NCBI GenBank assembly: GCA_020718125.1
Contig: DYDC01000183.1
Location: 1 to 5,663 of the forward strand
Length of the DNA: 5,663 nucleotides
Direction of reading: 5' to 3'
Source of the DNA: Methylacidiphilum sp.
Lineage (GTDB): Bacteria > Verrucomicrobiota > Verrucomicrobiia > CAIQCK01
Part shown: positions 1 through 5,663 of the stretch, piece by piece
Position numbering within the stretch: position 1 is the stretch's first letter
How the letters are laid out: each line of letters begins with the position of its first letter
The notes under the pieces: model-generated
Databases searched by the model: none
The model's input: the letters and a program-made list of their open reading frames with translations, nothing else
What the model was told of the DNA's origin: nothing
Program-made: the position numbers and the translations under genes

Positions 1-56
1 TCTCAGCTCTCAGCTTTCAGCTCTCAGCTCTCAGCTCTCAGCTCTCAGCAGTCAGC
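1..56. repeat. Heptamer tandem array TCTCAGC, about 8 copies, at the 3' end of the GT-B gene
   Basis: Copies start at 1, 8, 15, 22, 29, 36 and 43. Six are exact TCTCAGC, the copy at 15-21 is TTTCAGC, and a degenerate copy AGTCAGC sits at 50-56. On the minus strand the unit is GCTGAGA. The array starts at the window edge and may continue beyond it. The copy at 43-49 supplies the TGA stop (45-47) of the GT-B gene, and the copies at 43-56 encode its last three residues. It forms no long hairpin and has no T-run, so it does not look like a classical terminator. Confidence 0.95.
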
Positions 57-1211
57 CAGAAGTGTCTTCAACACCTTCCCCGCGTCGAAACACTGCGTCG
101 CGACCTCGCGCGCGGCGCGGCAGTGTCCGACGTAATCACCTTCAACTCGTCGGATCGCGTCAACCGCCTCCTCCGGCGTCTCGAACGCCAGCAGGCCGCG
201 GCCCGTCGGATAGAACCTGCTCCAGCCCGTGTCCTGCACGACCGCCGGTTTGCCCGCGGCGAGATAGCACGCCGTCCGGCAACTGAACCACCCGCTGCGC
301 GTGGCGACATACGCCTGTTTTGCGACGCTCCACTCGCCGCGGGAGCGCAGGATGTAATCGCGATACATCTCCGCATCGCGCGACACGGCGTGGCCGTCTT
401 CCACGCGCCAGCCAGCCGCCGTCAGCGCTTCACGCGGCGCGACGCCGCTCACGGCGACCTCCAGCGGCACGCTGACGCGCTGCGGCAGGTTCATGAACTT
501 CGCGAACTCCACGTCCTTGCCGCCAAGCTGCTTTCCAGCAATCTCCGGCGGACGCTCCTCGATTTTCCAGCTCATGACGGTGGTCCACGGCGGATTTTGG
601 ATTTTGGATTTTGGATTTTCGATTGCCCACTCATCCAGCAAAACCGGTTGTCGCGTGGTTTTCCATGCGAACATATCCATTGGCAGCACGCAGTCCGGCT
701 GGCCGATGTTCTCGGCGAACGTGAAGAACCGGTCGTGCAGCTTCATGCCCTCGATGGCGTAGGTTTCGTTCGGGCCGGGGCGGCTTTCGAGGACGCGGCG
801 GATTTTGGCCTGCGTGTAGCCGGGATCGCTGTCGAGATAGACCTTGCAGTGCGCCTTCTGGTAAGCCTCGCGCAGCCAGAGCGAGCCGGAGATGTTCAAC
901 ACGAGGTCGGCGCTGGCGCACCACTCGGCCACCTGCCGCTCGCTGCGGCCCCAGTAACGGTCCTTCGGGTCGCGCAACGACCAGTGGTCGCCGAGGCCGA
1001 ACTGCCGCATGACGCGGGCGAGGTATTCCGTCGCGCGGGTGGCGTCGTCGCTGTAGGTCTGCGCGGCGGGATCGTAGAGCCAATGGCCGGTGTCTTCGAG
1101 ATAAAGCACCTCGTGGCCGAGCCGCTGGAAGCCGGCGGCGTATTGGGCGTAGTCCCACGCCACCCCGCCGAGCGGGTAGGTCGCGATCAGGCCGCTGGTG
1201 ACGATGCGCAT
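45..1211 (-). CDS. GT-B fold glycosyltransferase-like protein (Glyco_trans_1_2 type C-terminus)
   Basis: A 388-residue soluble protein with no signal peptide or membrane segment. The N-terminal half begins with a Rossmann-like strand and a glycine turn (MRIVTSGLIATYPLGG), then helix and strand GFQRLGHEVLYLEDTG (27-42), as in GT-B enzymes. The C-terminal half has RSRGEWSVAK (289-298), GWFSCRTACYLAAGKPAVVQ (307-326), DTGWS (327-331) and PTGRGLLAFETPEEA (335-349), which match the nucleotide-sugar binding end of the glycosyl transferase 1_2 group. It probably transfers a sugar from an activated donor in the cytoplasm; donor and acceptor cannot be named. The ATG is 3 bases after the ABC stop without a good Shine-Dalgarno, suggesting coupled translation. 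Oddities: residues 199-207 (NPKSKIQNP) are encoded by a heptamer array, apparently in the linker between the two lobes, and the last three residues (ADC) plus the TGA stop come from a second array. Recognition rests on motifs only, so family assignment is moderate. Confidence 0.82.
   Translation of the reverse strand: MRIVTSGLIATYPLGGVAWDYAQYAAGFQRLGHEVLYLEDTGHWLYDPAAQTYSDDATRATEYLARVMRQFGLGDHWSLRDPKDRYWGRSERQVAEWCASADLVLNISGSLWLREAYQKAHCKVYLDSDPGYTQAKIRRVLESRPGPNETYAIEGMKLHDRFFTFAENIGQPDCVLPMDMFAWKTTRQPVLLDEWAIENPKSKIQNPPWTTVMSWKIEERPPEIAGKQLGGKDVEFAKFMNLPQRVSVPLEVAVSGVAPREALTAAGWRVEDGHAVSRDAEMYRDYILRSRGEWSVAKQAYVATRSGWFSCRTACYLAAGKPAVVQDTGWSRFYPTGRGLLAFETPEEAVDAIRRVEGDYVGHCRAAREVATQCFDAGKVLKTLLADC
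592..619. repeat. Heptamer tandem array GGATTTT x4 (minus strand AAAATCC) inside a coding sequence
   Basis: Four exact, contiguous copies of GGATTTT occupy 592-598, 599-605, 606-612 and 613-619. On the coding (minus) strand the unit is AAAATCC. Because 7 is not a multiple of 3, successive copies are read in three frames, giving the period-seven peptide NPKSKIQ followed by NP (residues 199-207 of the GT-B protein) with no stop codon. The stretch is strikingly AT-rich against its GC-rich surroundings, which suggests later insertion or expansion. It resembles the short tandemly repeated heptamers known in cyanobacteria and, from memory, in Verrucomicrobia and Planctomycetes genomes. Confidence 0.95.
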
Positions 1212-1214
1212 GGC

Positions 1215-2954
1215 TCAGCGTTTCAGTTGACGCTCCATCAGCCGCGCGTAGTAGCCGCCGCGCTTCATCAGTTCCGCGTGCGAGCCGAGTTCGGTGATCG
1301 CGCCCTGCTGGAGCACGGCGATCTGGTCGCTGTCGCGCACGGTGCTCAACCGGTGGGCCACCATCAACACCGCGCGGTTCTTCATCAGCCGATGAAGCGC
1401 GTCCACGATGGCCGCCTCGCTCTCCGAGTCGAGCGCGCTGGTCGGCTCGTCCATCACCAACACCGGCGCGTCCTTCAGGAACGCGCGGGCGATGGCGATG
1501 CGCTGGCGTTCGCCCCCGCTGAGCTTCATGCCACTCTCGCCAATGAGCGTGTCGTAGCCGCGCGGCAGTTTCGCGATGAACGCGTCGGCGTTGGCGGCCT
1601 TGGCCGCCGCGATGACCTCCTCGCGTGACGCGCCGGGTTTGCCATAGGCGACGTTCTCCGCCACGGTCGCCGGCATCAGGATGGCGTCCTGAAGGACCAC
1701 GCTGACCTGCGTGCGCAGGCTGCGACCGGTGATGGCGCGCACGTCGCGGCCGTCGAGCAACACCTCGCCGCTGGTCGGGTCGTAGAACCGCGGCAGCAAC
1801 TGGAGCATCGTGGTTTTGCCGACACCGCTGGGGCCGATGACTGCCACGCGCCGGCCCGGCTCGATGCGCAGGTTGACGCCGCGCAGGATGTCGCGGCCGG
1901 TTTCGTAGCTGAAAGCGACGTCGCGGAACTCGACTTCGCCACGGCATTTGCCGCCGATGCCAACGGCGATAGCGCCGGGGGCGTCGCGGATTTCCTCCGG
2001 CTGGTCGAGCACCTCGAACACGCGCCGGATGCCGGCCAGCGCGCCCTGCATCGTGGAGACGACGTTGCTGAGCGTCTGGAGCGGCGCAAACAGCATCGCG
2101 AGGTAGGCGAGGAACACCGTGAGTTGGCCCAGCGTGAGGCGGTCGGCGAGCACGTCGAGCGCGCCGAGCCACGTCATCGTGGCGGTGGCGGCGCCGAGCA
2201 CGGCGCCGATGACGAGCCAATAGACGATCTCGATGCGATGTTGCGCCAGCCGGACGACGAGCGCCCGCTCGCTGCTGCTGGCAAATTGTTGCTCCTCGTG
2301 CTCCTCGCGGACATAGGCGCGCACGACCGGGATCGCCGACATCACATGGTGCACCCGCGAGGTCATGTCGCTCTCGGCCTGGCGCGTGAGCGTGGCGCGC
2401 TCCATCAGGCGGCTGGAGAACCCACGAAACACCGCCAATAGCACGGGCACCACCAGCGCGGCCACCAGCGTCAGCCGCAGGTTGAGCTTGGCCATGATGA
2501 TGAGCATCGCCACGAGCGTGACCGCTGCGACGGAGGCGGTGACGAGGCCGTGCTGGAAATAATTCTGGAACGCGAATGTGTCGCCGGTGACGCGATAGAT
2601 GGTGTCGCCAATCGGCTGGCGATGATGGAACCGCATCGGCAGCCGCTGGAGCCGCCGGAAGAGGTCGAACCGCACGCGCGCCGCGCCGCGCTGGCCGACG
2701 ACGATCATGATGTAGGACTGCGCGGCGTTGAAGAGTGTTTCGAGCAGATGCAAGCCGAGCAACGTGGCAGCCATCAGGCCGATGACCGCAGCAGCGTCGG
2801 CGGGCCGTTTCAGCAGCGCGTCGTCAATGATGACCTTGACCGGCCACGGCTTGAGCAGGTTGGCGATGACACCGAGCAGCACGCAGCCGACGCCGGCGGC
2901 CGTCAGCGGCCAGTCGCACTCGAAGTAGGCGATGACGCGGCGGAAGGTGTTCAT
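1215..2954 (-). CDS. MsbA-type ABC exporter half-transporter (fused membrane and ATPase domains)
   Basis: A 579-residue half-transporter, close to the length of MsbA, expected to work as a homodimer in the inner membrane and to flip or export a lipid, glycolipid or glycan precursor using ATP. Six membrane segments are visible at about 15-34, 55-75, 137-157, 160-178, 240-262 and 275-295. The nucleotide-binding domain follows from about 340: A-loop Tyr350, Walker A GPSGVGKT (374-381), Q-loop Gln422, signature LSGGERQR (478-485), Walker B VLVMDE with Asp502 and catalytic Glu503, D-loop SALD (506-509), and H-loop His534 in VAHRLST. All catalytic residues are intact. The ATG sits in an ATGA overlap with the upstream stop and has only a weak AGG four bases before it, so translation is probably coupled. 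Between two sugar-transferase genes it most likely exports their product. The symbol msbA is not assigned, because the family also includes peptide, drug and polysaccharide exporters that look the same by motif. Confidence 0.95.
   Translation of the reverse strand: MNTFRRVIAYFECDWPLTAAGVGCVLLGVIANLLKPWPVKVIIDDALLKRPADAAAVIGLMAATLLGLHLLETLFNAAQSYIMIVVGQRGAARVRFDLFRRLQRLPMRFHHRQPIGDTIYRVTGDTFAFQNYFQHGLVTASVAAVTLVAMLIIMAKLNLRLTLVAALVVPVLLAVFRGFSSRLMERATLTRQAESDMTSRVHHVMSAIPVVRAYVREEHEEQQFASSSERALVVRLAQHRIEIVYWLVIGAVLGAATATMTWLGALDVLADRLTLGQLTVFLAYLAMLFAPLQTLSNVVSTMQGALAGIRRVFEVLDQPEEIRDAPGAIAVGIGGKCRGEVEFRDVAFSYETGRDILRGVNLRIEPGRRVAVIGPSGVGKTTMLQLLPRFYDPTSGEVLLDGRDVRAITGRSLRTQVSVVLQDAILMPATVAENVAYGKPGASREEVIAAAKAANADAFIAKLPRGYDTLIGESGMKLSGGERQRIAIARAFLKDAPVLVMDEPTSALDSESEAAIVDALHRLMKNRAVLMVAHRLSTVRDSDQIAVLQQGAITELGSHAELMKRGGYYARLMERQLKR
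2951..2954 (-). promoter_or_regulatory. ATGA stop/start overlap coupling the fusion gene and the ABC exporter
   Basis: On the minus strand the four bases ATGA hold both the ATG start of the exporter (2954-2952) and the TGA stop of the GH-GT2 gene (2953-2951). Such overlaps are known to allow termination-reinitiation, keeping the two products in proportion. Only a short AGG lies near the start, so reinitiation is the likeliest route. Together with the TGA-GCC-ATG junction at 1209-1217 this supports a single transcript. Confidence 0.85.
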
Positions 2955-5572
2955 GACGCCTGCTCAGTTGCGCTGTCTTTCGTGCTCTCGCCTGATTTCG
3001 AGGGAACCGCGACGAAGCCCAGCCGCTGCGCGACGTCGCCGACGAGCGTTGAGACGAGTCGCTGGAGCCGCCGGGCGCGCAGGTTGATGAAGTAGCTCGC
3101 CACGGGAATCAGCGGCAGGATGCCGTAGCCGGCGACTTTCAGGCCGGCCTTCTCCAGCCCGCCGAAGATGGCGAGGATGACCGCGGTGATCACGGTAAAC
3201 GCGACACGTGCCGCAAGCGTCCACTGGTAACGCAGCCGGACGCGCACGAGCCGCTTGTTGCCGCCGTGGTTCTCGTCCGTGGTCTGGACCTGGACCTTGT
3301 TCCAGCGGTTGCCATAGACCTCGATGTCCGATGGTTCGTAGGCGCTGGCGCTACGGTGCCGCCAGCCGTCGCGCTCCAACCGGTCGAAGAGCGCCTGCAG
3401 CAGCCGCAGCCGGTCGGCGCCGTTTTCGCTCCAGAGTTGGAGTTGCGCGTCCTGGCCGGTCTGGCGCAGCGCAGGCGGCAATGCCTTGGCGCGGGCGAGC
3501 GCATCCCACGGCGTGCCGCGTCGCTGGAGGCGGCCTTGGTAGCGTTCGAGGCCGCGGAACAGCGGCTGGAGGAAATACAGCAGCGCCACCAACGGCCGGG
3601 ACCAGAAGCGGCGTTGTTTCATCGGGATGTAAGCCTGCGCGGCGGCAACGGCGCACGCGGCGATGCTCGCCAGCAACGCGGCGGCCGGCAGCGGCCAGAG
3701 GATGCTGAACAGGAGCGCGAGCACGAGCAGCGGGAAGATGACCAGCGCGTGGTATTCGAGGCTGGTGATGAAGTTGAGCATGCCGGCGGGTTGCTGCGCG
3801 TAGAGCGTCTGGAACAGGCCGCAGCCGAAGATGCCGTGATAGATGACCGGCCGGCCGACGCGGATGCCCTGAAGCGCCCGCGTGTAGATCACGCCGTGCC
3901 AGATCGAGGCGCCCATCGCATTGAAATACTCCGGATGCTTGTTCCGCAGGAGCGCCTCGGCTTCGCCGTAGCCACGTTGCTGGCGCAGGTAGGCCCCCAC
4001 CGTGCAACGGCGGTAGTGCCACACAAACGCCGCCGGCGAGAACGCAATCTTGTGGCCGTTCTCCATCAGCCGCCAGCAAACGTCCACGTCATCGCCCGCC
4101 TTGCGGAAGATCGGGTCGAACCCGCCGATCTGTTCCAGCGCCCATTTCCAGAACGCCATGTTGCAGCCGGGAACGTGCTCGGCGGCGCGGTCGTCGAGCA
4201 ATACGTGGCTCGGCGCGCCGGGCGACGTGGAAACCGCCGCGGCGATCCAGTTGTCCTCGGTCGGCAGGTAATTCGGCCCGCCGATGCCGGCCGCGTTGCT
4301 CTTCAGCAGATCGTTGACGAGATAATAGAGCCAGTCCTCGTCGGCGCGGCAGTCGGAGTCGGTGAACGCCACGATGACGCCCGTGGCGGCGAGGATGCCG
4401 GCGTTGCGCGCGTAGGAAAGGCCCCAGTTCGCCTGCCGGATGTAGCCCGCGTGCGGGTAACGCTTCGCGATGGCGGGCGTGTCATCGGTCGAGCCGTCGT
4501 CCACGAGGATGACCTCGTAATCCGGATAGTTGAGCCTGCCGAGCGATTCGAGGCAGGCGGGCAGCGTGCGGGCGCCGTTGTAGCTCGCGACGACCACCGA
4601 GACACGCGGCGTCCTCGGCAGCGGAAAATGCGGCGCCTGCGTGAAGCGCGACTGCACCGCATGGAACGCCGGCTTCGGCTGCCGCGCGCGGTCGGTCAGG
4701 CCGAACGCCCAGTTCTCGATCTGGTGGCCGCCCGTGAACCAGTCATCCGTGAACGAAAACAGAATCGTCCCCGCCGCGCCGCCGCGAAACGCCGTCTCAA
4801 CGTGCCAGCCCAAAATCTCCGCCTGCCGCTCCGGCCCCTCGCGGAAACTGTCCATGCCGAACTCGCCAAGCATCAGCGGCTTCTCATCGGCGATGATCTG
4901 GAGCCGGGCGAGATAGTTCTCAAACGCGCGCGGGTCGTGGAGATAGACGTTGAAGCAGGCAAAATCGAGCAGGCGCGGCCGTAGGAACTCCGTCGGAGGG
5001 AAGTTTGCGAACGTGAACAGCCGGTGCGGGTCAAGCTGCTTGCCGGCGTCCACCAACTCGTCCACGAACTCCTCGATCGCCGCCGCGCCATACCAGCGGG
5101 CGATGTCGGGCGGGATCTCGTTCACCACGCTGAACGCGAACACCGCCGGATGCTCCCGCGTGTCGCGCACGGCCTTCGCCACCGACTCGCGCGCCTCGCG
5201 CATCGCCGCCTCGTCGTCGAGCCAGCAGGTGTGCTTGCGCCACGGGATGTCCACGAACACCTTCAGCCCCTCCTCGCCGGCCATGTCGAGAATCCATCGC
5301 GGCGGCGGGTGATAGACCCGGATGAGGTTCGCCCCCAGCTCGCGCAACAGGCGGAAGTCCGTCCGCATCCGCGTCTGGCCCGGATACGGCTCGCCGGCGG
5401 CGTTCGGCGCGAACGGCCCGTAGGTGCAGCCCTTGACGTGGAACTTCTGCGCCCCGCAGCGGAAAAACCGTCCGTCCACCGTCACCAGCCCGTTGGCAGG
5501 CGGCGGCACGGCTCCCACAGTGGACGCGGGAGCACGAACAACCGGTTTCGCAATGAAGGCATCAGTAGCCAA
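2951..5572 (-). CDS. Membrane-anchored glycoside hydrolase (clan GH-A) - GT2 glycosyltransferase fusion protein
   Basis: An 873-residue protein joining two opposite sugar chemistries. Residues about 28-312 resemble a GH2/GH5-like TIM barrel. VVNE places the acid/base at Glu152, LGEFGMDS places the nucleophile at Glu237, and a barrel-end segment SFTDDWFTGG follows at 273-282. Residues about 323-550 are a GT2 (GT-A fold) domain: VVVASYNG (326-333), VDDGSTDD (357-364), the metal-binding TDSD with Asp405/Asp407, GGFDPIF (483-489), DDVDVCWR (494-501), and QQRGYG (531-536) where processive enzymes have QxxRW. Hydrophobic segments lie at about 607-626, 627-648, 788-804 and 811-829, with Arg/Lys-rich loops after the second and fourth, so both catalytic domains should be cytoplasmic. 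No signal peptide is visible. The start is a TTG, 17 codons after an in-frame TGA; GTG codons 19, 22 and 30 are alternatives, since the first 27 residues look like a disordered leader. It is first in the operon and its stop overlaps the ABC start. The domain calls are strong; the sugars are unknown. Confidence 0.9.
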   Translation of the reverse strand: MATDAFIAKPVVRAPASTVGAVPPPANGLVTVDGRFFRCGAQKFHVKGCTYGPFAPNAAGEPYPGQTRMRTDFRLLRELGANLIRVYHPPPRWILDMAGEEGLKVFVDIPWRKHTCWLDDEAAMREARESVAKAVRDTREHPAVFAFSVVNEIPPDIARWYGAAAIEEFVDELVDAGKQLDPHRLFTFANFPPTEFLRPRLLDFACFNVYLHDPRAFENYLARLQIIADEKPLMLGEFGMDSFREGPERQAEILGWHVETAFRGGAAGTILFSFTDDWFTGGHQIENWAFGLTDRARQPKPAFHAVQSRFTQAPHFPLPRTPRVSVVVASYNGARTLPACLESLGRLNYPDYEVILVDDGSTDDTPAIAKRYPHAGYIRQANWGLSYARNAGILAATGVIVAFTDSDCRADEDWLYYLVNDLLKSNAAGIGGPNYLPTEDNWIAAAVSTSPGAPSHVLLDDRAAEHVPGCNMAFWKWALEQIGGFDPIFRKAGDDVDVCWRLMENGHKIAFSPAAFVWHYRRCTVGAYLRQQRGYGEAEALLRNKHPEYFNAMGASIWHGVIYTRALQGIRVGRPVIYHGIFGCGLFQTLYAQQPAGMLNFITSLEYHALVIFPLLVLALLFSILWPLPAAALLASIAACAVAAAQAYIPMKQRRFWSRPLVALLYFLQPLFRGLERYQGRLQRRGTPWDALARAKALPPALRQTGQDAQLQLWSENGADRLRLLQALFDRLERDGWRHRSASAYEPSDIEVYGNRWNKVQVQTTDENHGGNKRLVRVRLRYQWTLAARVAFTVITAVILAIFGGLEKAGLKVAGYGILPLIPVASYFINLRARRLQRLVSTLVGDVAQRLGFVAVPSKSGESTKDSATEQAS

Positions 5573-5595
5573 AGTGGCACCGCAAAGTGTGGCGG

Positions 5596-5624
5596 AATCT
5601 ATCGAAACGGACGGGGAAGGTCAA
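5596..5624 (-). promoter_or_regulatory. Candidate sigma70-like promoter for the three-gene operon
   Basis: Reading the minus strand, TTGACC (5624-5619, five of six matches to the -35 consensus) is followed by a 17-base spacer and TAGATT (5601-5596, four of six matches to TATAAT). Initiation would fall near 5588-5590, leaving a leader of about 16-18 bases before the TTG start at 5572, or about 70 bases if GTG codon 19 (5518) is the true start. It is the only plausible promoter seen upstream of the first gene. The match is by eye; the host's sigma-factor preferences are unknown and chance matches occur. Confidence 0.35.
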
Positions 5625-5625
5625 C

Positions 5626-5645
5626 GACCCGGCCCGGTCCGGGTC
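5626..5645. other. GC-rich inverted repeat upstream of the operon
   Basis: GACCCGG (5626-5632) pairs with CCGGGTC (5639-5645) around a 6-base loop, a perfect 7-bp stem. It lies immediately upstream of the candidate -35 box. It lacks a following T-run on either strand, so it is a weak case for an intrinsic terminator; an operator or the end of the preceding transcript are other possibilities. In GC-rich DNA such a stem can arise by chance. Confidence 0.3.
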
Positions 5646-5663
5646 ATCATCGGGCGCAACTTG

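Noticed and set aside
1..56. The TCTCAGC array as a transcription terminator for the operon
   Set aside because: The repeats are direct, not inverted, and offer only very short AGCT self-complementarity, with no stable hairpin plus T-run.
592..619. The heptamer array as a CRISPR array or frameshift mutation
   Set aside because: There are no spacers, the unit is only 7 bp, and the reading frame continues intact with recognisable glycosyltransferase sequence on both sides.
123..1628. A 501-codon open frame on the plus strand opposite the GT-B and ABC genes
   Set aside because: It lies antisense to two genes with clear motifs, spans their junction, and its product is Arg/Ala/Val/His-rich without recognisable domains, as expected for a GC-rich antisense shadow.
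631..2220. A 529-codon minus-strand frame crossing the ABC/GT-B junction
   Set aside because: It is an out-of-frame reading of two intact genes, extremely Arg-rich and low in complexity; both true frames carry full catalytic motifs.
3266..4984. A 572-codon open frame on the plus strand opposite the GH-GT2 gene
   Set aside because: Same reason: it mirrors the codon pattern of the true gene, has no domain motif, and its composition is typical of an antisense frame in high-GC DNA.
5626..5645. The GC-rich inverted repeat as an intrinsic terminator of an upstream gene
   Set aside because: No T-run follows the stem on either strand, and no upstream coding sequence can be identified in the short remaining flank.

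Overview
The window is a GC-rich piece of bacterial chromosome carrying three tightly packed genes, all on the minus strand, so transcription runs from about 5600 down towards 1. In transcription order they are: (1) a large membrane protein joining a clan GH-A glycoside hydrolase domain to a GT2 glycosyltransferase (2951-5572); (2) a complete MsbA-type ABC exporter half-transporter (1215-2954); (3) a GT-B fold glycosyltransferase-like protein (45-1211). The first two overlap by four bases (ATGA) and the second and third are 3 bases apart, so they almost certainly form one operon. The right edge (5573-5663) is the upstream leader, with a candidate sigma70-like promoter and a short GC-rich inverted repeat. 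The left edge (1-56) is a heptamer tandem array that runs into the end of the third gene.

The host cannot be fixed from this sequence. High GC, weak or absent Shine-Dalgarno sequences, large sugar-active fusion proteins and heptamer arrays of the AAAATCC and GCTGAGA types together remind me of Verrucomicrobia (Limisphaerales/Pedosphaera-like soil or sediment bacteria). Similar heptamer repeats are also known in cyanobacteria. The taxonomic guess is inference only.

Functionally the unit looks like an assembly-and-export cassette for a glycan or glycolipid. A membrane-anchored GT2 enzyme would build a lipid-linked or membrane-proximal sugar, the GT-B enzyme would add another sugar in the cytoplasm, and the ABC exporter would flip or export the product. 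The hydrolase domain fused to the GT2 has no visible signal peptide and, by the topology read here, sits on the same cytoplasmic side. It may trim, edit or transglycosylate the product, or use a glycoside donor. The substrate is unknown.

The most unusual features are the two unrelated 7-bp tandem arrays in the last gene. Four exact GGATTTT copies (592-619) lie inside the coding sequence and are translated in frame as a short Asn/Pro/Lys/Ser linker. The TCTCAGC array (1-56) encodes the last three residues and the stop codon. No RNA genes, CRISPR arrays, insertion sequences or phage genes were seen. I found no clear evidence of a radically new system; the hydrolase-transferase fusion next to an exporter is the best candidate for undescribed biochemistry.
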